A stretch of 64,000 nucleotides of DNA from positions 80,365-144,364 of the forward strand of contig CAYQXV010000001.1 of assembly GCA_964421675.1 (NCBI GenBank). Reading direction: 5' to 3'. The translations under genes were made by a program, and so were the position numbers. The notes beneath the pieces were generated by a model that was not told where the DNA came from, made no database searches, and saw only the letters and a program-made list of their open reading frames with translations. Source of the DNA: CALLPQ01 sp964421675. GTDB taxonomy: Bacteria > Pseudomonadota > Alphaproteobacteria > Caulobacterales > Parvularculaceae. Of this stretch, positions 37,033 to 46,484 are shown piece by piece (position 1 is the first letter of the stretch; each line of letters begins with the position of its first letter).

Positions 37033-38042
37033 TGGCCGAAAGCGGCCCGATTACCGACGCAAAAGCGCTTCCCACTAAATCAGATCAGACCGATAGCGTT
37101 TCTGATCATACCGCCGCACCCGCAAAGAATGGACATGCAGGCGATGAGATTGCGAAGAATGGGATTATCGCCAGAATTTTCTCCCGTGTTGGCAATGGAG
37201 CTGCATCCCAGACGCCAGAAAACCCGCAATCAGAAGCACGCGCGCACGCTCCGAGAGCCCGGCGAGAAATGATTGAGCGCGTCATGGCGTTTGACGGAAA
37301 GCGGGTTTTTGATGTGATGCTCCCGCGCGCCGATATTGCGGCTGTGGATATGACCACCAGCCTGCCTGAATTAATCCAGATTTTTTCAGAAGCGGGCCAT
37401 TCGCGCATGCCGGTCTATCGCGGGGATCTCGATGATCCCGTAGGCATGGTTCATATTAAAGATCTGATTGGATCGATCGCAAAGAATGGATCTTCAGCAA
37501 AAAACAACAACCAACATCCATCGTTAAAGGAATTGGTTCGCAAGGTGCTCTATGTGCCGCCCTCTATGCGAGTGGTTGATCTGTTCTTACGCATGCAAGC
37601 CTCGCGCATCCATATGGCCCTCGTTATCGATGAATATGGCGGCACTGATGGGCTAGTCACTATTGAAGACCTTATCGAAGAAATTGTCGGCGAAATTAAT
37701 GACGAGCATGATGAGGTTGATGGTCCGATGATTAAGGAGCGCCGTGTTGGGGGCTGGGAAGCGGATGCACGTACCGACCTCGAAGAACTCACCGCGACAA
37801 TCGGCATTAATTTAACCGATGTTGAAGATGATGTAGACACGTTGGGCGGCTTACTCGTCACGCTTGCGGGACGGGTTCCCCTACGCGGCGAAGTGATTAC
37901 ACACGCCTCTGGCCTAGAATTCGAAATCGCTGAGGGGGATGCGCGAAGAGTCAGAAAAGTACGCATACGCCCCATCAGCGCAAGCGATCTAACAAAATCG
38001 ACTGGATCGGGCACGCGTGTGTCAGCAAACGCAGCCGAATAA
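37032..38042 (+). CDS. CorC/HlyC family CBS-pair protein
   Basis: 336 residues. After a variable polar N-terminus come two CBS domains (VFDVMLPRADIAAVD, GHSRMPVYRGDLDDPVGMVH; MRVVDLFLRMQASRIHMALV) and a C-terminal transporter-associated domain (about 240-320). It lacks membrane helices, so it is the CorC-like cytosolic form, linked to magnesium/cobalt transport and envelope protein export in relatives. It is coupled to ybeY and to lnt. Confidence 0.94.
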   Translation: MAESGPITDAKALPTKSDQTDSVSDHTAAPAKNGHAGDEIAKNGIIARIFSRVGNGAASQTPENPQSEARAHAPRARREMIERVMAFDGKRVFDVMLPRADIAAVDMTTSLPELIQIFSEAGHSRMPVYRGDLDDPVGMVHIKDLIGSIAKNGSSAKNNNQHPSLKELVRKVLYVPPSMRVVDLFLRMQASRIHMALVIDEYGGTDGLVTIEDLIEEIVGEINDEHDEVDGPMIKERRVGGWEADARTDLEELTATIGINLTDVEDDVDTLGGLLVTLAGRVPLRGEVITHASGLEFEIAEGDARRVRKVRIRPISASDLTKSTGSGTRVSANAAE

Positions 38043-39682
38043 TGCTCCAGAAAAATAGCGCAAACCCGTCGCAGTTTCTCCCAATAATCGACCGTATCAG
38101 TTCCGCTATAGACGCCGCCGCTAACCGTACCGGCTGGCAACGCTATGCAATCGCCATGGTCATGGGAATTTTTGCAACATTGGCAATGGCGCCCTTTTAT
38201 ATCTTACCGCTTCTTATCATTGGCTATTCGATTTTTGCACGCCAGCTTAGCGCCGAAAAAATCACCGTTTGGCAATCCTTCCTGATAGGCTGGGCATTTG
38301 GTTTTGGGTATTTTATCACCGGTATTTACTGGATGGCTTTTGCGTTTCTAGTGCGCGCCGAAGAATTTGCCTGGATGGTTCCGATCGCCATCCCCTCCTT
38401 TGCGGGATTTTTGGGGCTCTTCTTTGCAATGCCCGCCGCTTTGTTCAATGTCATTCGTACACGGCTAAAGGTAAAATATTGGGCGCAACTTCTTTTGCTG
38501 GCAGGGCTTGTTTCCATATTTGAATATGGACGCGGGCATATATTGACCGGCTTGCCATGGAATTTAACCGGGCAAGCCATGACCGGGATGATAGCGGGCG
38601 CTCAGTCCGCAAGTTTATACGGCGTTTATGGACTAAGCCTTGTTACGCTTTTACTTGCGATGGCCCCTGCGATGGCGCGTTCGCACAACTCTTTTATCGG
38701 GATAATTGTTAGCATTTCAGGCTTTTTGGTTTTGTTCGGTATCGGCGCCATTCAACTCGTGGCGTCACCGCCCTCTTATCGCGACGATGTTCGTGTCTCT
38801 ATCATCCAGCCAAACATTCGGCAGAAGGATAAAATCAATCCAGCCTTAGCGACGCAAAATTTTCAATCGCTCCTGTCCCTTTCAGCATTGAGTTCAGCAG
38901 GGAGCACGAACAAACAGCCTGCGACCTTTCTTATCTGGCCAGAAAATGCGGTTCCCTGGATTGCTGAGCAGCCCATTGTTCTCGACTTAATCGGCGACCA
39001 GGTATCACCCCAAACAACAATCATAACCGGCTCCATCCGCCGCGAAAGCCGCAACGATGGTAGCGCAGCTTATTTTAACACGGTCGCAATCTTGCCACCT
39101 GTTCCGCCGAATGATGGCCAAAGCGCTCGCAATATTGGTCAGTATTACGACAAACACCATCTAGTGCCGTTTGGTGAATATCTGCCGTTAAAGGGCCTGT
39201 TGCAGGCCATAGGGTTGTCGCAGCTCGCACCGGTAGTCGATGGTTTTGCCAAGGGCGCAGGGCCGCAGACAATTTCCCATTCGACTGCCTCCTTTTCTCC
39301 TCTAATCTGTTATGAGACTATTTTTCCTGGTGCGATGCATCCGCATACTGAACGCCCTGACTGGTTAGTCACTGTTACCAATGATGCATGGTTCGGTGAT
39401 GGTTCAGGCCCGAGACAACATTTAGATCAAGCGCGATTACGCTCTATAGAAACGGGCCTACCCATGGCGCGGGCGGCGAATACGGGCATCTCTTCAATGA
39501 TCGATCCTCATGGCCGTGTGCTAGAGCGCGTTAAGCTTTATGAAACTGGATTTATCGACACAGCCCTGCCGAACAAAAAATCGCCAACCCTATATAGCCG
39601 TATCGGAGATACGCTTTATGGACTCATGGTAATGATGTTGGGACTGATTATTTTCGTACGCGGACGCATCGTAACATCCTAG
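38042..39682 (+). CDS. lnt: apolipoprotein N-acyltransferase
   Basis: 546 residues. About six membrane helices (residues 35-245) precede a periplasmic nitrilase-like domain. The catalytic residues are visible: Glu in LIWPENAVPW, Lys in YYDKHHLVPFGEYLP, and Cys in SPLICYETIFPG. The enzyme adds the third acyl chain to lipoproteins such as LptE and DUF3576 in this window. It begins within the corC stop (TAATG). Confidence 0.97.
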   Translation: MLQKNSANPSQFLPIIDRISSAIDAAANRTGWQRYAIAMVMGIFATLAMAPFYILPLLIIGYSIFARQLSAEKITVWQSFLIGWAFGFGYFITGIYWMAFAFLVRAEEFAWMVPIAIPSFAGFLGLFFAMPAALFNVIRTRLKVKYWAQLLLLAGLVSIFEYGRGHILTGLPWNLTGQAMTGMIAGAQSASLYGVYGLSLVTLLLAMAPAMARSHNSFIGIIVSISGFLVLFGIGAIQLVASPPSYRDDVRVSIIQPNIRQKDKINPALATQNFQSLLSLSALSSAGSTNKQPATFLIWPENAVPWIAEQPIVLDLIGDQVSPQTTIITGSIRRESRNDGSAAYFNTVAILPPVPPNDGQSARNIGQYYDKHHLVPFGEYLPLKGLLQAIGLSQLAPVVDGFAKGAGPQTISHSTASFSPLICYETIFPGAMHPHTERPDWLVTVTNDAWFGDGSGPRQHLDQARLRSIETGLPMARAANTGISSMIDPHGRVLERVKLYETGFIDTALPNKKSPTLYSRIGDTLYGLMVMMLGLIIFVRGRIVTS

Positions 39683-39753
39683 TGACTAGCTTGTGAATTG
39701 CTCCCCTCAAGAAAGGTGTGCTATTATTTCCCTATTATGTGCGTAGAGCACAT

Positions 39754-40293
39754 ATGAAGGGCATGGGTAGTATGGGATCTGATGGAGCAAACCGCCATCC
39801 GATAGACGGGCATGTGGGCGCGCAATTACGCGCGCGACGCATTGTAATGGGGTTAAGTCAAAACGAACTTGGCCATGCGCTGGGTGTAACGTTTCAACAA
39901 ATTCAAAAATATGAAAAAGGCACCAATCGAATTGGCGCCAGTCGCCTGTTTGAATTGGCTTCCATATTAAAAGTCGACGTGCAGTATTTTTTCGATGGCC
40001 TATCTCCAGACTCAACCGGAGACATAGCAGGTAGCTTTTTGCAACATGATGGGAGCCCTTCAGATCCGGACCTCAAGAATGAACCAACCCAAAGAAGTCA
40101 AACGGGTCAATTGGCTGCGAGTGCGGGGCCAGAGCGAGTGGAATCCGAACGCGCAGGCGCAGAGCGCGCGCAACTATGCGAACATTATGATCGCATCAAC
40201 AATCCGTCGGTCAAAAAACGCTTACTTGATTTGGTAAAATCGCTTTCGGCTGATCGAACAAATACAGGTCGATCTACCCATAACGACATATAG
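39754..40293 (+). CDS. XRE-family transcriptional regulator
   Basis: About 179 residues from the ATG at 39754. An HTH domain at about residues 20-80 contains GLSQNELGHALGVTFQQIQ and KYEKGTNRI. The C-terminal half is polar with a conserved LCEHYDRINNPSVKKRLLDL-type end. The same gene follows lnt in many Rhizobiales, usually before metK; here it is followed by a porin gene on the opposite strand. Its targets are unknown. Confidence 0.92.
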   Translation: MKGMGSMGSDGANRHPIDGHVGAQLRARRIVMGLSQNELGHALGVTFQQIQKYEKGTNRIGASRLFELASILKVDVQYFFDGLSPDSTGDIAGSFLQHDGSPSDPDLKNEPTQRSQTGQLAASAGPERVESERAGAERAQLCEHYDRINNPSVKKRLLDLVKSLSADRTNTGRSTHNDI

Positions 40294-40370
40294 AAGTAAT
40301 CTACACACGGCGAGCAGGTTCAAATAGCATTGCTATTTAACAAGAGTTGAGACTTCAAAAAAAATGAGAT

Positions 40371-41723
40371 TTAAAATTTAATGCCGGCTTCAATAACAGC
40401 TGTAACTGAATCTTCCGGGCCGCCAATTTCGTCGGACTTGGTTGAGTCGATATATTGAGCAGCCGCGCCCACTGTTATTCCGCGCCCAAGAAAATATGTA
40501 ACGCCGGCCTGTGCCGCCTGCGTGTCCCGCACGAGGGTGGTTTCATTTAAGGATGGGCCAACAACGTTCGATGCCGATTGTCCGTATCCCAGCATAAAAC
40601 CCCAATCGCCGGTTTTATAGGTGACACCAGCATCAAATGCCAAATAATCGTCTTCATCTTCATTTGGGACGTTAATGCCAGCATTCGTGGTTTTAACCGA
40701 GCCGCCTAAAGTCAGGCCCCGGAACGCAATGTTCAAGCCAAGCGAATAGGCCTGATAATCTTCAAAAACATTGAGAACTGCATTGGTTTCTTCGTCTGCG
40801 GTGATAACACTCGCGCCAAAGCCCAAGACAATATCGCGCGTACCATCTGACCCAAAATCGAGGCCCTTCTGGTAGAAAAAGGCGCCTTCGAGAACATTTT
40901 CCCAACGCGCACTTTCATTGAGAAGGCTGGTTTCTGGTAGCAATACACGCTCATCCTGCGGAGAACATAAATCCTCACCGCAATCACCCAATTTGGGAGA
41001 ATAAGAAACGCCCAACTGCAAACCACCAATCACACCGCCAAACAGATTTGCAGGCGGAAGATAGCTAACCTTTGTGGCATAGCCGGAAAAATCGTTCAGC
41101 GTATGAATATCATTTAGCCCGCTAAGGTCTGTACGGAAATTATTGACGTTCACAGATTGGAAAATAGTCGGCGCCGTGACCGCAAGTTGGCGCGCAACAC
41201 CGCGATCGCGCCCGACAATGACTTTGCCAAATCCACCGCGCGCATATCCGTATGCGCCCTGAACAAATGCGTCGCCGCCCAAAGGACCGACACCGCGCGG
41301 GCCGCCGGTTAATAAACCAGATTGACGACCACCACTAAAAAGTTGGCCGGGCTGATCTTCATCATAACGGCCTTCAACGACGGCACCAATCTCAAGTCCG
41401 CTTTCAAGAATGGTGGAACCAATAATCGAAATTTCGCCATCAACATCGCCGCGCAGATCGCCATCATCGTCAACACCAACAGCGCTCGAAGCGCGGCCAG
41501 AAACGGTCAAATCTATCGGGGAGTCGTCTTTATCCTGAAAGGCCATTGCGGGGGCAGCTTGTGAGCCAATCACAGCGCACGCCAAGAACAATGACCTAAA
41601 TGCTTTTAAAGAGGGATTAGGTGATGGAAGAGCACGCAAAACACGATCATCACCGGCAGAAACTCTGCCAGTTTTACGGTCTCCCGAAAGAGCCGCGTGA
41701 TGAGATGTCCCCGTCTTCATCAT
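40371..41723 (-). CDS. outer-membrane porin-like protein
   Basis: About 450 residues from the ATG at 41723. The N-terminal 60-65 residues include a basic stretch, then a signal peptide core (SLFLACAVIGSQAAPAMA). The rest has alternating beta strands, Gly-rich turns, and ends in IEAGIKF with the terminal Phe of outer-membrane barrels. It matches gram-negative porins, about 16 strands. The substrate is unknown. The leader region before the signal is longer than usual, so a start nearer the signal is possible. Confidence 0.85.
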   Translation of the reverse strand: MMKTGTSHHAALSGDRKTGRVSAGDDRVLRALPSPNPSLKAFRSLFLACAVIGSQAAPAMAFQDKDDSPIDLTVSGRASSAVGVDDDGDLRGDVDGEISIIGSTILESGLEIGAVVEGRYDEDQPGQLFSGGRQSGLLTGGPRGVGPLGGDAFVQGAYGYARGGFGKVIVGRDRGVARQLAVTAPTIFQSVNVNNFRTDLSGLNDIHTLNDFSGYATKVSYLPPANLFGGVIGGLQLGVSYSPKLGDCGEDLCSPQDERVLLPETSLLNESARWENVLEGAFFYQKGLDFGSDGTRDIVLGFGASVITADEETNAVLNVFEDYQAYSLGLNIAFRGLTLGGSVKTTNAGINVPNEDEDDYLAFDAGVTYKTGDWGFMLGYGQSASNVVGPSLNETTLVRDTQAAQAGVTYFLGRGITVGAAAQYIDSTKSDEIGGPEDSVTAVIEAGIKF

Positions 41724-41735
41724 GCTAACAACCAA

Positions 41736-42483
41736 ACGCTAAACGTTTTGCTCCTCTAAACCGGCCCAAATACCGGTAACTTCATTCATTAAGACGCCAC
41801 TTTACGCTCAGATTGTGACATCTATTTGTGGCTAATCAGTTTAGTCATTTCTCACTTAAGACACGTCAATCATATAGGAACTCAACACCGGATGAACCCG
41901 ATATAATCCTAGTTTTTACTCACATTTACGCGAATGCGCCTTTCCAGCCACACCAAATAGCGCAAATAGCCCCTGGTATGCCTGGCCAAGCTCCCACAGC
42001 CTGCCATTTACTCGTCTGAAACTCCCACCCCAAAAACCTCCGCTTGTCAGCCATACTTCCCCAAGCATAGCCATGCGGTATTACCGGTTTTCGTGCGGCC
42101 ATCCCCATGGCCGTCATTGATCATCTCAGGCCGGTATGATCAGGTCAAGTTTTTTTCAGAAAATGGCGCGCAGGCCTAACCTTTAAATGGGGTTTGTGGT
42201 GTCAAAACAACGATCTCCAGCCCCATGGGCTAGCCATACCGGCAGCGCGCAATCTGCCATTGTGCCGCGCTGATACAAGGGGGGTGAAACTGTGCGGTAT
42301 GGCCTGAAATTTTTGTCTCATTATGGGGCAGACCGAGGAATATCTGCGGAGCTCGCGTTTAATTGTGGAGGAATCCCGCGCAACAAGGGGCTACAAGGTA
42401 GAATTGCCGCATTCGCCCCATTGCGTAACGCTTCGGGTCAGGTATATGAAATATCATGCTCATCGTTTAAAAAAGGCCTTCTG
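41736..42483. other. 748-base intergenic region between divergent porin and DUF3576 genes
   Basis: No convincing gene. It contains an inverted repeat TGATCAT (42118-42124) with ATGATCA (42136-42142) eight bases before a run of seven T, a palindromic GGCCATccccATGGCC-like stretch near 42098-42113, and two copies of the GCCATACC motif (42233 and, on the other strand, 42296). A GTG-started frame from 42292 runs into DUF3576 but lacks a signal; it probably is a 5' leader. Confidence 0.6.
42118..42142. repeat. perfect 7-bp inverted repeat
   Basis: TGATCAT and ATGATCA separated by 11 bases. It may be a regulator operator or a weak hairpin; the following T-run starts eight bases after the stem. Confidence 0.5.
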
Positions 42484-43008
42484 ATGAAAACATCCGCCCC
42501 CTTTATCCTTCGCTCTGACAGGAAACCGGCTGGGAAACTGACTAGCCTCTCAAATATTGCGCTTTTTGGGTTGCTAGCGAGCGCCCTAACACTCGGCGCA
42601 TGCTCCAGCGGCGGCGGTACATCTGATCGGGATTTATCCATTCCAGGGCTTTCTGGCAGCTCAAAAAACGCTGGCCAGGCAACAACCGTTAATCGCTATC
42701 TGTGGGCCGCATCGCTGGAAACGGTCAATTTCCTGCCAATCTCGTCAGCCGACCCTATTTCTGGGCTAATTTTGACAGACTGGTACATCAACCCTGAAGC
42801 GACGCAGGAGCGCTTTAAGGTGAATGTCTATATTCTTGACTCTGCCCTACGCGCCGATGCGCTTAAAGTGACGGTGTTCAGACAGGTACGCGATGCGGGA
42901 ACCGCATCATGGATTGATGCCAATGTGAACCCGGCCACGCCGCGGGAAATGGAAAATGCAATCCTAACGCGCGCGCGCCAATTACGGCTTAACAGCCTCG
43001 ACAATTAG
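42484..43008 (+). CDS. DUF3576 lipoprotein
   Basis: About 174 residues from the ATG at 42484. The signal peptide ends at the lipobox LGAC, so it is a periplasmic lipoprotein. The mature part starts with a Gly/Ser linker and then VNRYLWAASLETVNFLPISSADP, TDWYINPEATQERFKVNVYI and VFRQVRDAGTASW, as in DUF3576 proteins. Alphaproteobacteria keep it in front of leuS-lptE-holA, which suggests an envelope role, perhaps in outer-membrane assembly. Confidence 0.92.
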   Translation: MKTSAPFILRSDRKPAGKLTSLSNIALFGLLASALTLGACSSGGGTSDRDLSIPGLSGSSKNAGQATTVNRYLWAASLETVNFLPISSADPISGLILTDWYINPEATQERFKVNVYILDSALRADALKVTVFRQVRDAGTASWIDANVNPATPREMENAILTRARQLRLNSLDN

Positions 43009-43039
43009 GCGCAGTGATCAAGGTTTATTAGGGCCAATG

Positions 43040-43061
43040 GGCCAGCCAAGTTAGGCTGGCC
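43040..43061 (+). terminator. hairpin downstream of the DUF3576 gene
   Basis: GGCCAGCC (43040-43047), loop AAGTTA, GGCTGGCC (43054-43061). It is a perfect GC-rich stem but has no T-run after it, so it may act in transcript stability or partial termination before leuS. Confidence 0.5.
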
Positions 43062-43198
43062 AGCTGACCTTTGTGAATAAACAATAGCTAGAAACGGGCG
43101 TACTTTTCACCGTTTTACTGTGCTTCCTATCAATTGATCGTCCACCCTTGGGTAACCCACGAGGCAGGAAAGCGATCCAATATCATCGGAGAACTGTC

Positions 43199-45796
43199 AT
43201 GGCGGATAGCTTACCCCGTTACGACAAACATGAAGTTGAAACCCGTTGGCAACGGATTTGGGCTGAACAAGATACGTTTCGGACACGAAATGATAACGGG
43301 CGAAAAAATTATTACGTCCTCGAAATGTTCCCCTACCCATCAGGCAAAATCCACATGGGGCATGTGCGTAACTACGCCATGGGGGATGTCATTGCGCGGT
43401 TTAAAAAAGCGCGCGGATTTAATGTTCTCCACCCTATGGGCTGGGACGCGTTCGGAATGCCCGCAGAAAATGCCGCGATGCAGACCGGCAAGCATCCGCG
43501 TGACTTAACCTATTCCAATATCGAAACCATGCGCGGTCAATTGAAGGAAATTGGGCTCGCGATCGACTGGTCACGCGAATTGGCCACCTGCGATCCTGAT
43601 TATTATGTCCATGAACAGCGAATGTTCCTTGAGTTTTGGGAAGCTGGCTTTGTTGAGCGCCGAGAGAGCATCGTAAATTGGGACCCGGTTGATCATACCG
43701 TCCTTGCCAATGAACAAGTGATTGACGGTAAGGGATGGCGATCAGGCGCACCCGTCGAACGGCGCAAATTATCACAATGGTTTCTCAAGATCACAGACGC
43801 TGCAGAAGACCTTTTGGCAGCCCTTGATGATGGCAGACTTGATGGCTGGCCTGAAAATGTCAAAACCATGCAGCGCAATTGGATTGGCAAGTCTAAGGGC
43901 TGTAAAATGGTGTTCAGTTTCGTAGGCGAAACGGGTTTACCAGCCGGCTTAAACACCGGGTTAGAGATCTATACCACCCGTCCTGATACCCTCTTTGGCG
44001 CATCCTTTGGCGCGGTCGCAATAGACCATCCAATCGCTAAACATTTTGCCAAGGACAACCCAGAATTACAGGCCTTCATCCGTGAATGTGAGGCCGCTGG
44101 CACCTCCGAAGAGGCCATCGAAAAAGCAGAAAAACGCGGCTTCGCCTTGCCGCTCACCATCGAGCATCCATTTATCCCTGGCAAGACGTTGCCCGTTTAT
44201 GCAGCGAACTTCATTTTGATGGGATATGGAACAGGCGCGATATTTGGATGCCCGGCCCATGACCAACGAGATCTCGATTTTGCTAGAAAATACGGGCTGG
44301 AGGTCACCCCGGTGGTATGCCCGGACGGCACGGACCCAGCAGATTTTTCCGTTGATGCTGAAGCCTATGTCGGCCCAGGTTCAATCATCAATTCGGACTT
44401 CCTGAATGAACTTGGCATTGAAGAGGCCAAAGCAGCCGCCATTGCCAAACTGGAATCCATGAATATTGGCAGCGGTCATACAAATTACCGACTGCGCGAT
44501 TGGGGCGTTTCCCGGCAACGCTATTGGGGCTGTCCGATACCGGCAATACATTGCGGAAAATGCGGTGTCGTTCCGGTACCGAAATCACAATTACCCGTGA
44601 CATTGCCCGACGTGGACGCCGAAGAATTCAAAACCCCCGGCAACCCTCTCGATCGCGCTGAGAGCTGGAAATCAGTCCCCTGCCCCAAATGCGGGGGAGA
44701 TGCGTCGCGCGAGACTGATACGTTTGACACCTTTATCGATAGTTCCTGGTATTTTGCCCGGTTTGCAGCGCCCCACCCCGATCAACCCACGGACCCGGAC
44801 CTCGTAAATGAGTGGCTGCCGGTGGATCAATATATTGGAGGCATTGAGCATGCGATCTTGCATCTGCTCTATGCGCGCTATTTTACCCGGTGCATGAAGG
44901 CGACAGGACACACGCAAATTGATGAACCCTTCGCAAACTTGTTCACCCAGGGCATGGTCACCCATGCCACCTACCGCGATGGGCAAGGCAAGTGGTTATT
45001 GCCCGAAGAGGTGGTGATTCAAGACGGCAAGGCCCGCCATGTCTCATCGGATGTGGCGGTCACCATCGGCCCTATTGAGAAAATGTCCAAGTCCAAGAAA
45101 AATGTGGTGTCGCCGGAGATCATCGCCAGAGATTACGGCGCCGATGCTGCCCGCTGGTTCATGCTGTCGGACTCGCCCCCGGAGCGGGACGTAGAATGGA
45201 CCATTGGCGGCATTGAAGGCGCATGGCGGCTATTGGGCCGGATATGGGATGCAATCGCCCCCCATAAGGGCTTATTGCAATCAGCTGGGGCCATACCAGC
45301 AAAATTGAGCGAGGCTGATCTGGTATTGCGGCGCGCAACCCATGGCACCATTGCTGGCGTGACCGACGACATTGAAAATTTCAGGTTTAACAAAGCCATT
45401 GCGCGCATTTATGAGTTTATGAACGCGCTCAAAAAGGCTGGAGACGTTGCTCCCGCTGTGCGCGGCGAGGCATTATCCGCACTGACTCGGCTGATCAGCC
45501 CGTTTATTCCCCATCTTGCGGAGGAATGCTGGCTGACGCTGGGCGCAGAGGGGCTTGTCTATGAAGCGGACTGGCCGCAGGCCGATGAGAGCTTGCTGTC
45601 ATCCGATAAGGTCATCTTGCCGCTTCAGGTCAACGGCAAGAAACGAGGTGAGCTTGAAGTCGATGTTTCCGCAGATAAGGCCGCAATTGAAAAATTAGCC
45701 TTGTCCGATGAGCGCGTTATCCGCCATATTGAGGGAAAGACGATACGAAAAATTGTGGTGGTACCGGGTCGCATCGTCAATATTGTCGCGACGTGA
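43199..45796 (+). CDS. leuS: leucyl-tRNA synthetase
   Basis: About 865 residues from the ATG at 43199. It attaches leucine to tRNA-Leu; one such tRNA is in this window. The class I signatures are HMGH in YPSGKIHMGHVRN and KMSKS in IEKMSKSKKNV. The CP1 editing domain (about 225-420) includes YTTRPDTLFGASF. Zinc-type Cys pairs (CGKCGVVP, CPKCGGD) lie at about 455 and 500. It heads leuS-lptE-holA. Confidence 0.98.
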   Translation: MADSLPRYDKHEVETRWQRIWAEQDTFRTRNDNGRKNYYVLEMFPYPSGKIHMGHVRNYAMGDVIARFKKARGFNVLHPMGWDAFGMPAENAAMQTGKHPRDLTYSNIETMRGQLKEIGLAIDWSRELATCDPDYYVHEQRMFLEFWEAGFVERRESIVNWDPVDHTVLANEQVIDGKGWRSGAPVERRKLSQWFLKITDAAEDLLAALDDGRLDGWPENVKTMQRNWIGKSKGCKMVFSFVGETGLPAGLNTGLEIYTTRPDTLFGASFGAVAIDHPIAKHFAKDNPELQAFIRECEAAGTSEEAIEKAEKRGFALPLTIEHPFIPGKTLPVYAANFILMGYGTGAIFGCPAHDQRDLDFARKYGLEVTPVVCPDGTDPADFSVDAEAYVGPGSIINSDFLNELGIEEAKAAAIAKLESMNIGSGHTNYRLRDWGVSRQRYWGCPIPAIHCGKCGVVPVPKSQLPVTLPDVDAEEFKTPGNPLDRAESWKSVPCPKCGGDASRETDTFDTFIDSSWYFARFAAPHPDQPTDPDLVNEWLPVDQYIGGIEHAILHLLYARYFTRCMKATGHTQIDEPFANLFTQGMVTHATYRDGQGKWLLPEEVVIQDGKARHVSSDVAVTIGPIEKMSKSKKNVVSPEIIARDYGADAARWFMLSDSPPERDVEWTIGGIEGAWRLLGRIWDAIAPHKGLLQSAGAIPAKLSEADLVLRRATHGTIAGVTDDIENFRFNKAIARIYEFMNALKKAGDVAPAVRGEALSALTRLISPFIPHLAEECWLTLGAEGLVYEADWPQADESLLSSDKVILPLQVNGKKRGELEVDVSADKAAIEKLALSDERVIRHIEGKTIRKIVVVPGRIVNIVAT

Positions 45797-45833
45797 TGCG
45801 ATCCTGGGTGCCGGGTGAAAAGGGTTTTAAGTG

Positions 45834-46472
45834 ATGAGACATTTATTGGTATTTATACTGATTATATCCTCCATAGCTGTTTCGTCTTGCGGCTTTGAGC
45901 CAATTTACGCAACCCCGGAAAATGCAACGGCACATCCCTTTTTACGTAAAATTTCTGTAACCTCGATCATTTCCACGCGCGACGCCGGTGAAGGCAATCT
46001 CGCGGTTCAACCAATTTTGCGCCGCGCCTTGGACAGACGTTTGCTAACCAGTCAGCAAACTGAAGATGCATTTGATCTGATGGTGGAGGTAACACCCGTC
46101 GCCGTTCAGCTCGCCGTTCAAATCGATGCGTCTGTCACGCGCTTTAACTACCGGTTGGCTAGTCGCTATCGTCTTGTTCACCGCGAAACCGGTGTTGCTA
46201 TTGAAGGCACCCCCAGAGCGATTGCTTCTTTTAATCAGGTGAACTCGCAATATTCATCGCTTTTTGCCGAACGCGAAGCTGTGGAAAAATCAGCAACACG
46301 CCTCGCAGAAGAAATCGAACGCGACATTTTAATTCAATCAACCGCAATGCAGGAAGACATCGCATTGGCGATTGAAAGAAAACAAAAACCCGCTGAAGAT
46401 GCCAATGAGTTTGAGACCACACTGGATGAAACAGTGATTAATCCGCTATTGGCGCCTGATTTAATTCCGTAA
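45834..46472 (+). CDS. lptE: LPS assembly lipoprotein LptE
   Basis: About 212 residues from the ATG at 45834. A short signal ends at the lipobox AVSSC, and the mature part starts GFEPIY, typical of LptE. LptE plugs the LptD barrel that places lipopolysaccharide in the outer leaflet. Conserved order leuS-lptE-holA supports the call although sequence similarity across the family is low. Confidence 0.9.
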   Translation: MRHLLVFILIISSIAVSSCGFEPIYATPENATAHPFLRKISVTSIISTRDAGEGNLAVQPILRRALDRRLLTSQQTEDAFDLMVEVTPVAVQLAVQIDASVTRFNYRLASRYRLVHRETGVAIEGTPRAIASFNQVNSQYSSLFAEREAVEKSATRLAEEIERDILIQSTAMQEDIALAIERKQKPAEDANEFETTLDETVINPLLAPDLIP

Positions 46473-46484
46473 GCTGACATTGAA

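Noticed and set aside
40322..40338. Hairpin AAATAGC-ATT-GCTATTT as terminator between XRE and porin genes
   Set aside because: The stem is short and AT-rich and no T-run follows, so it is too weak to call.
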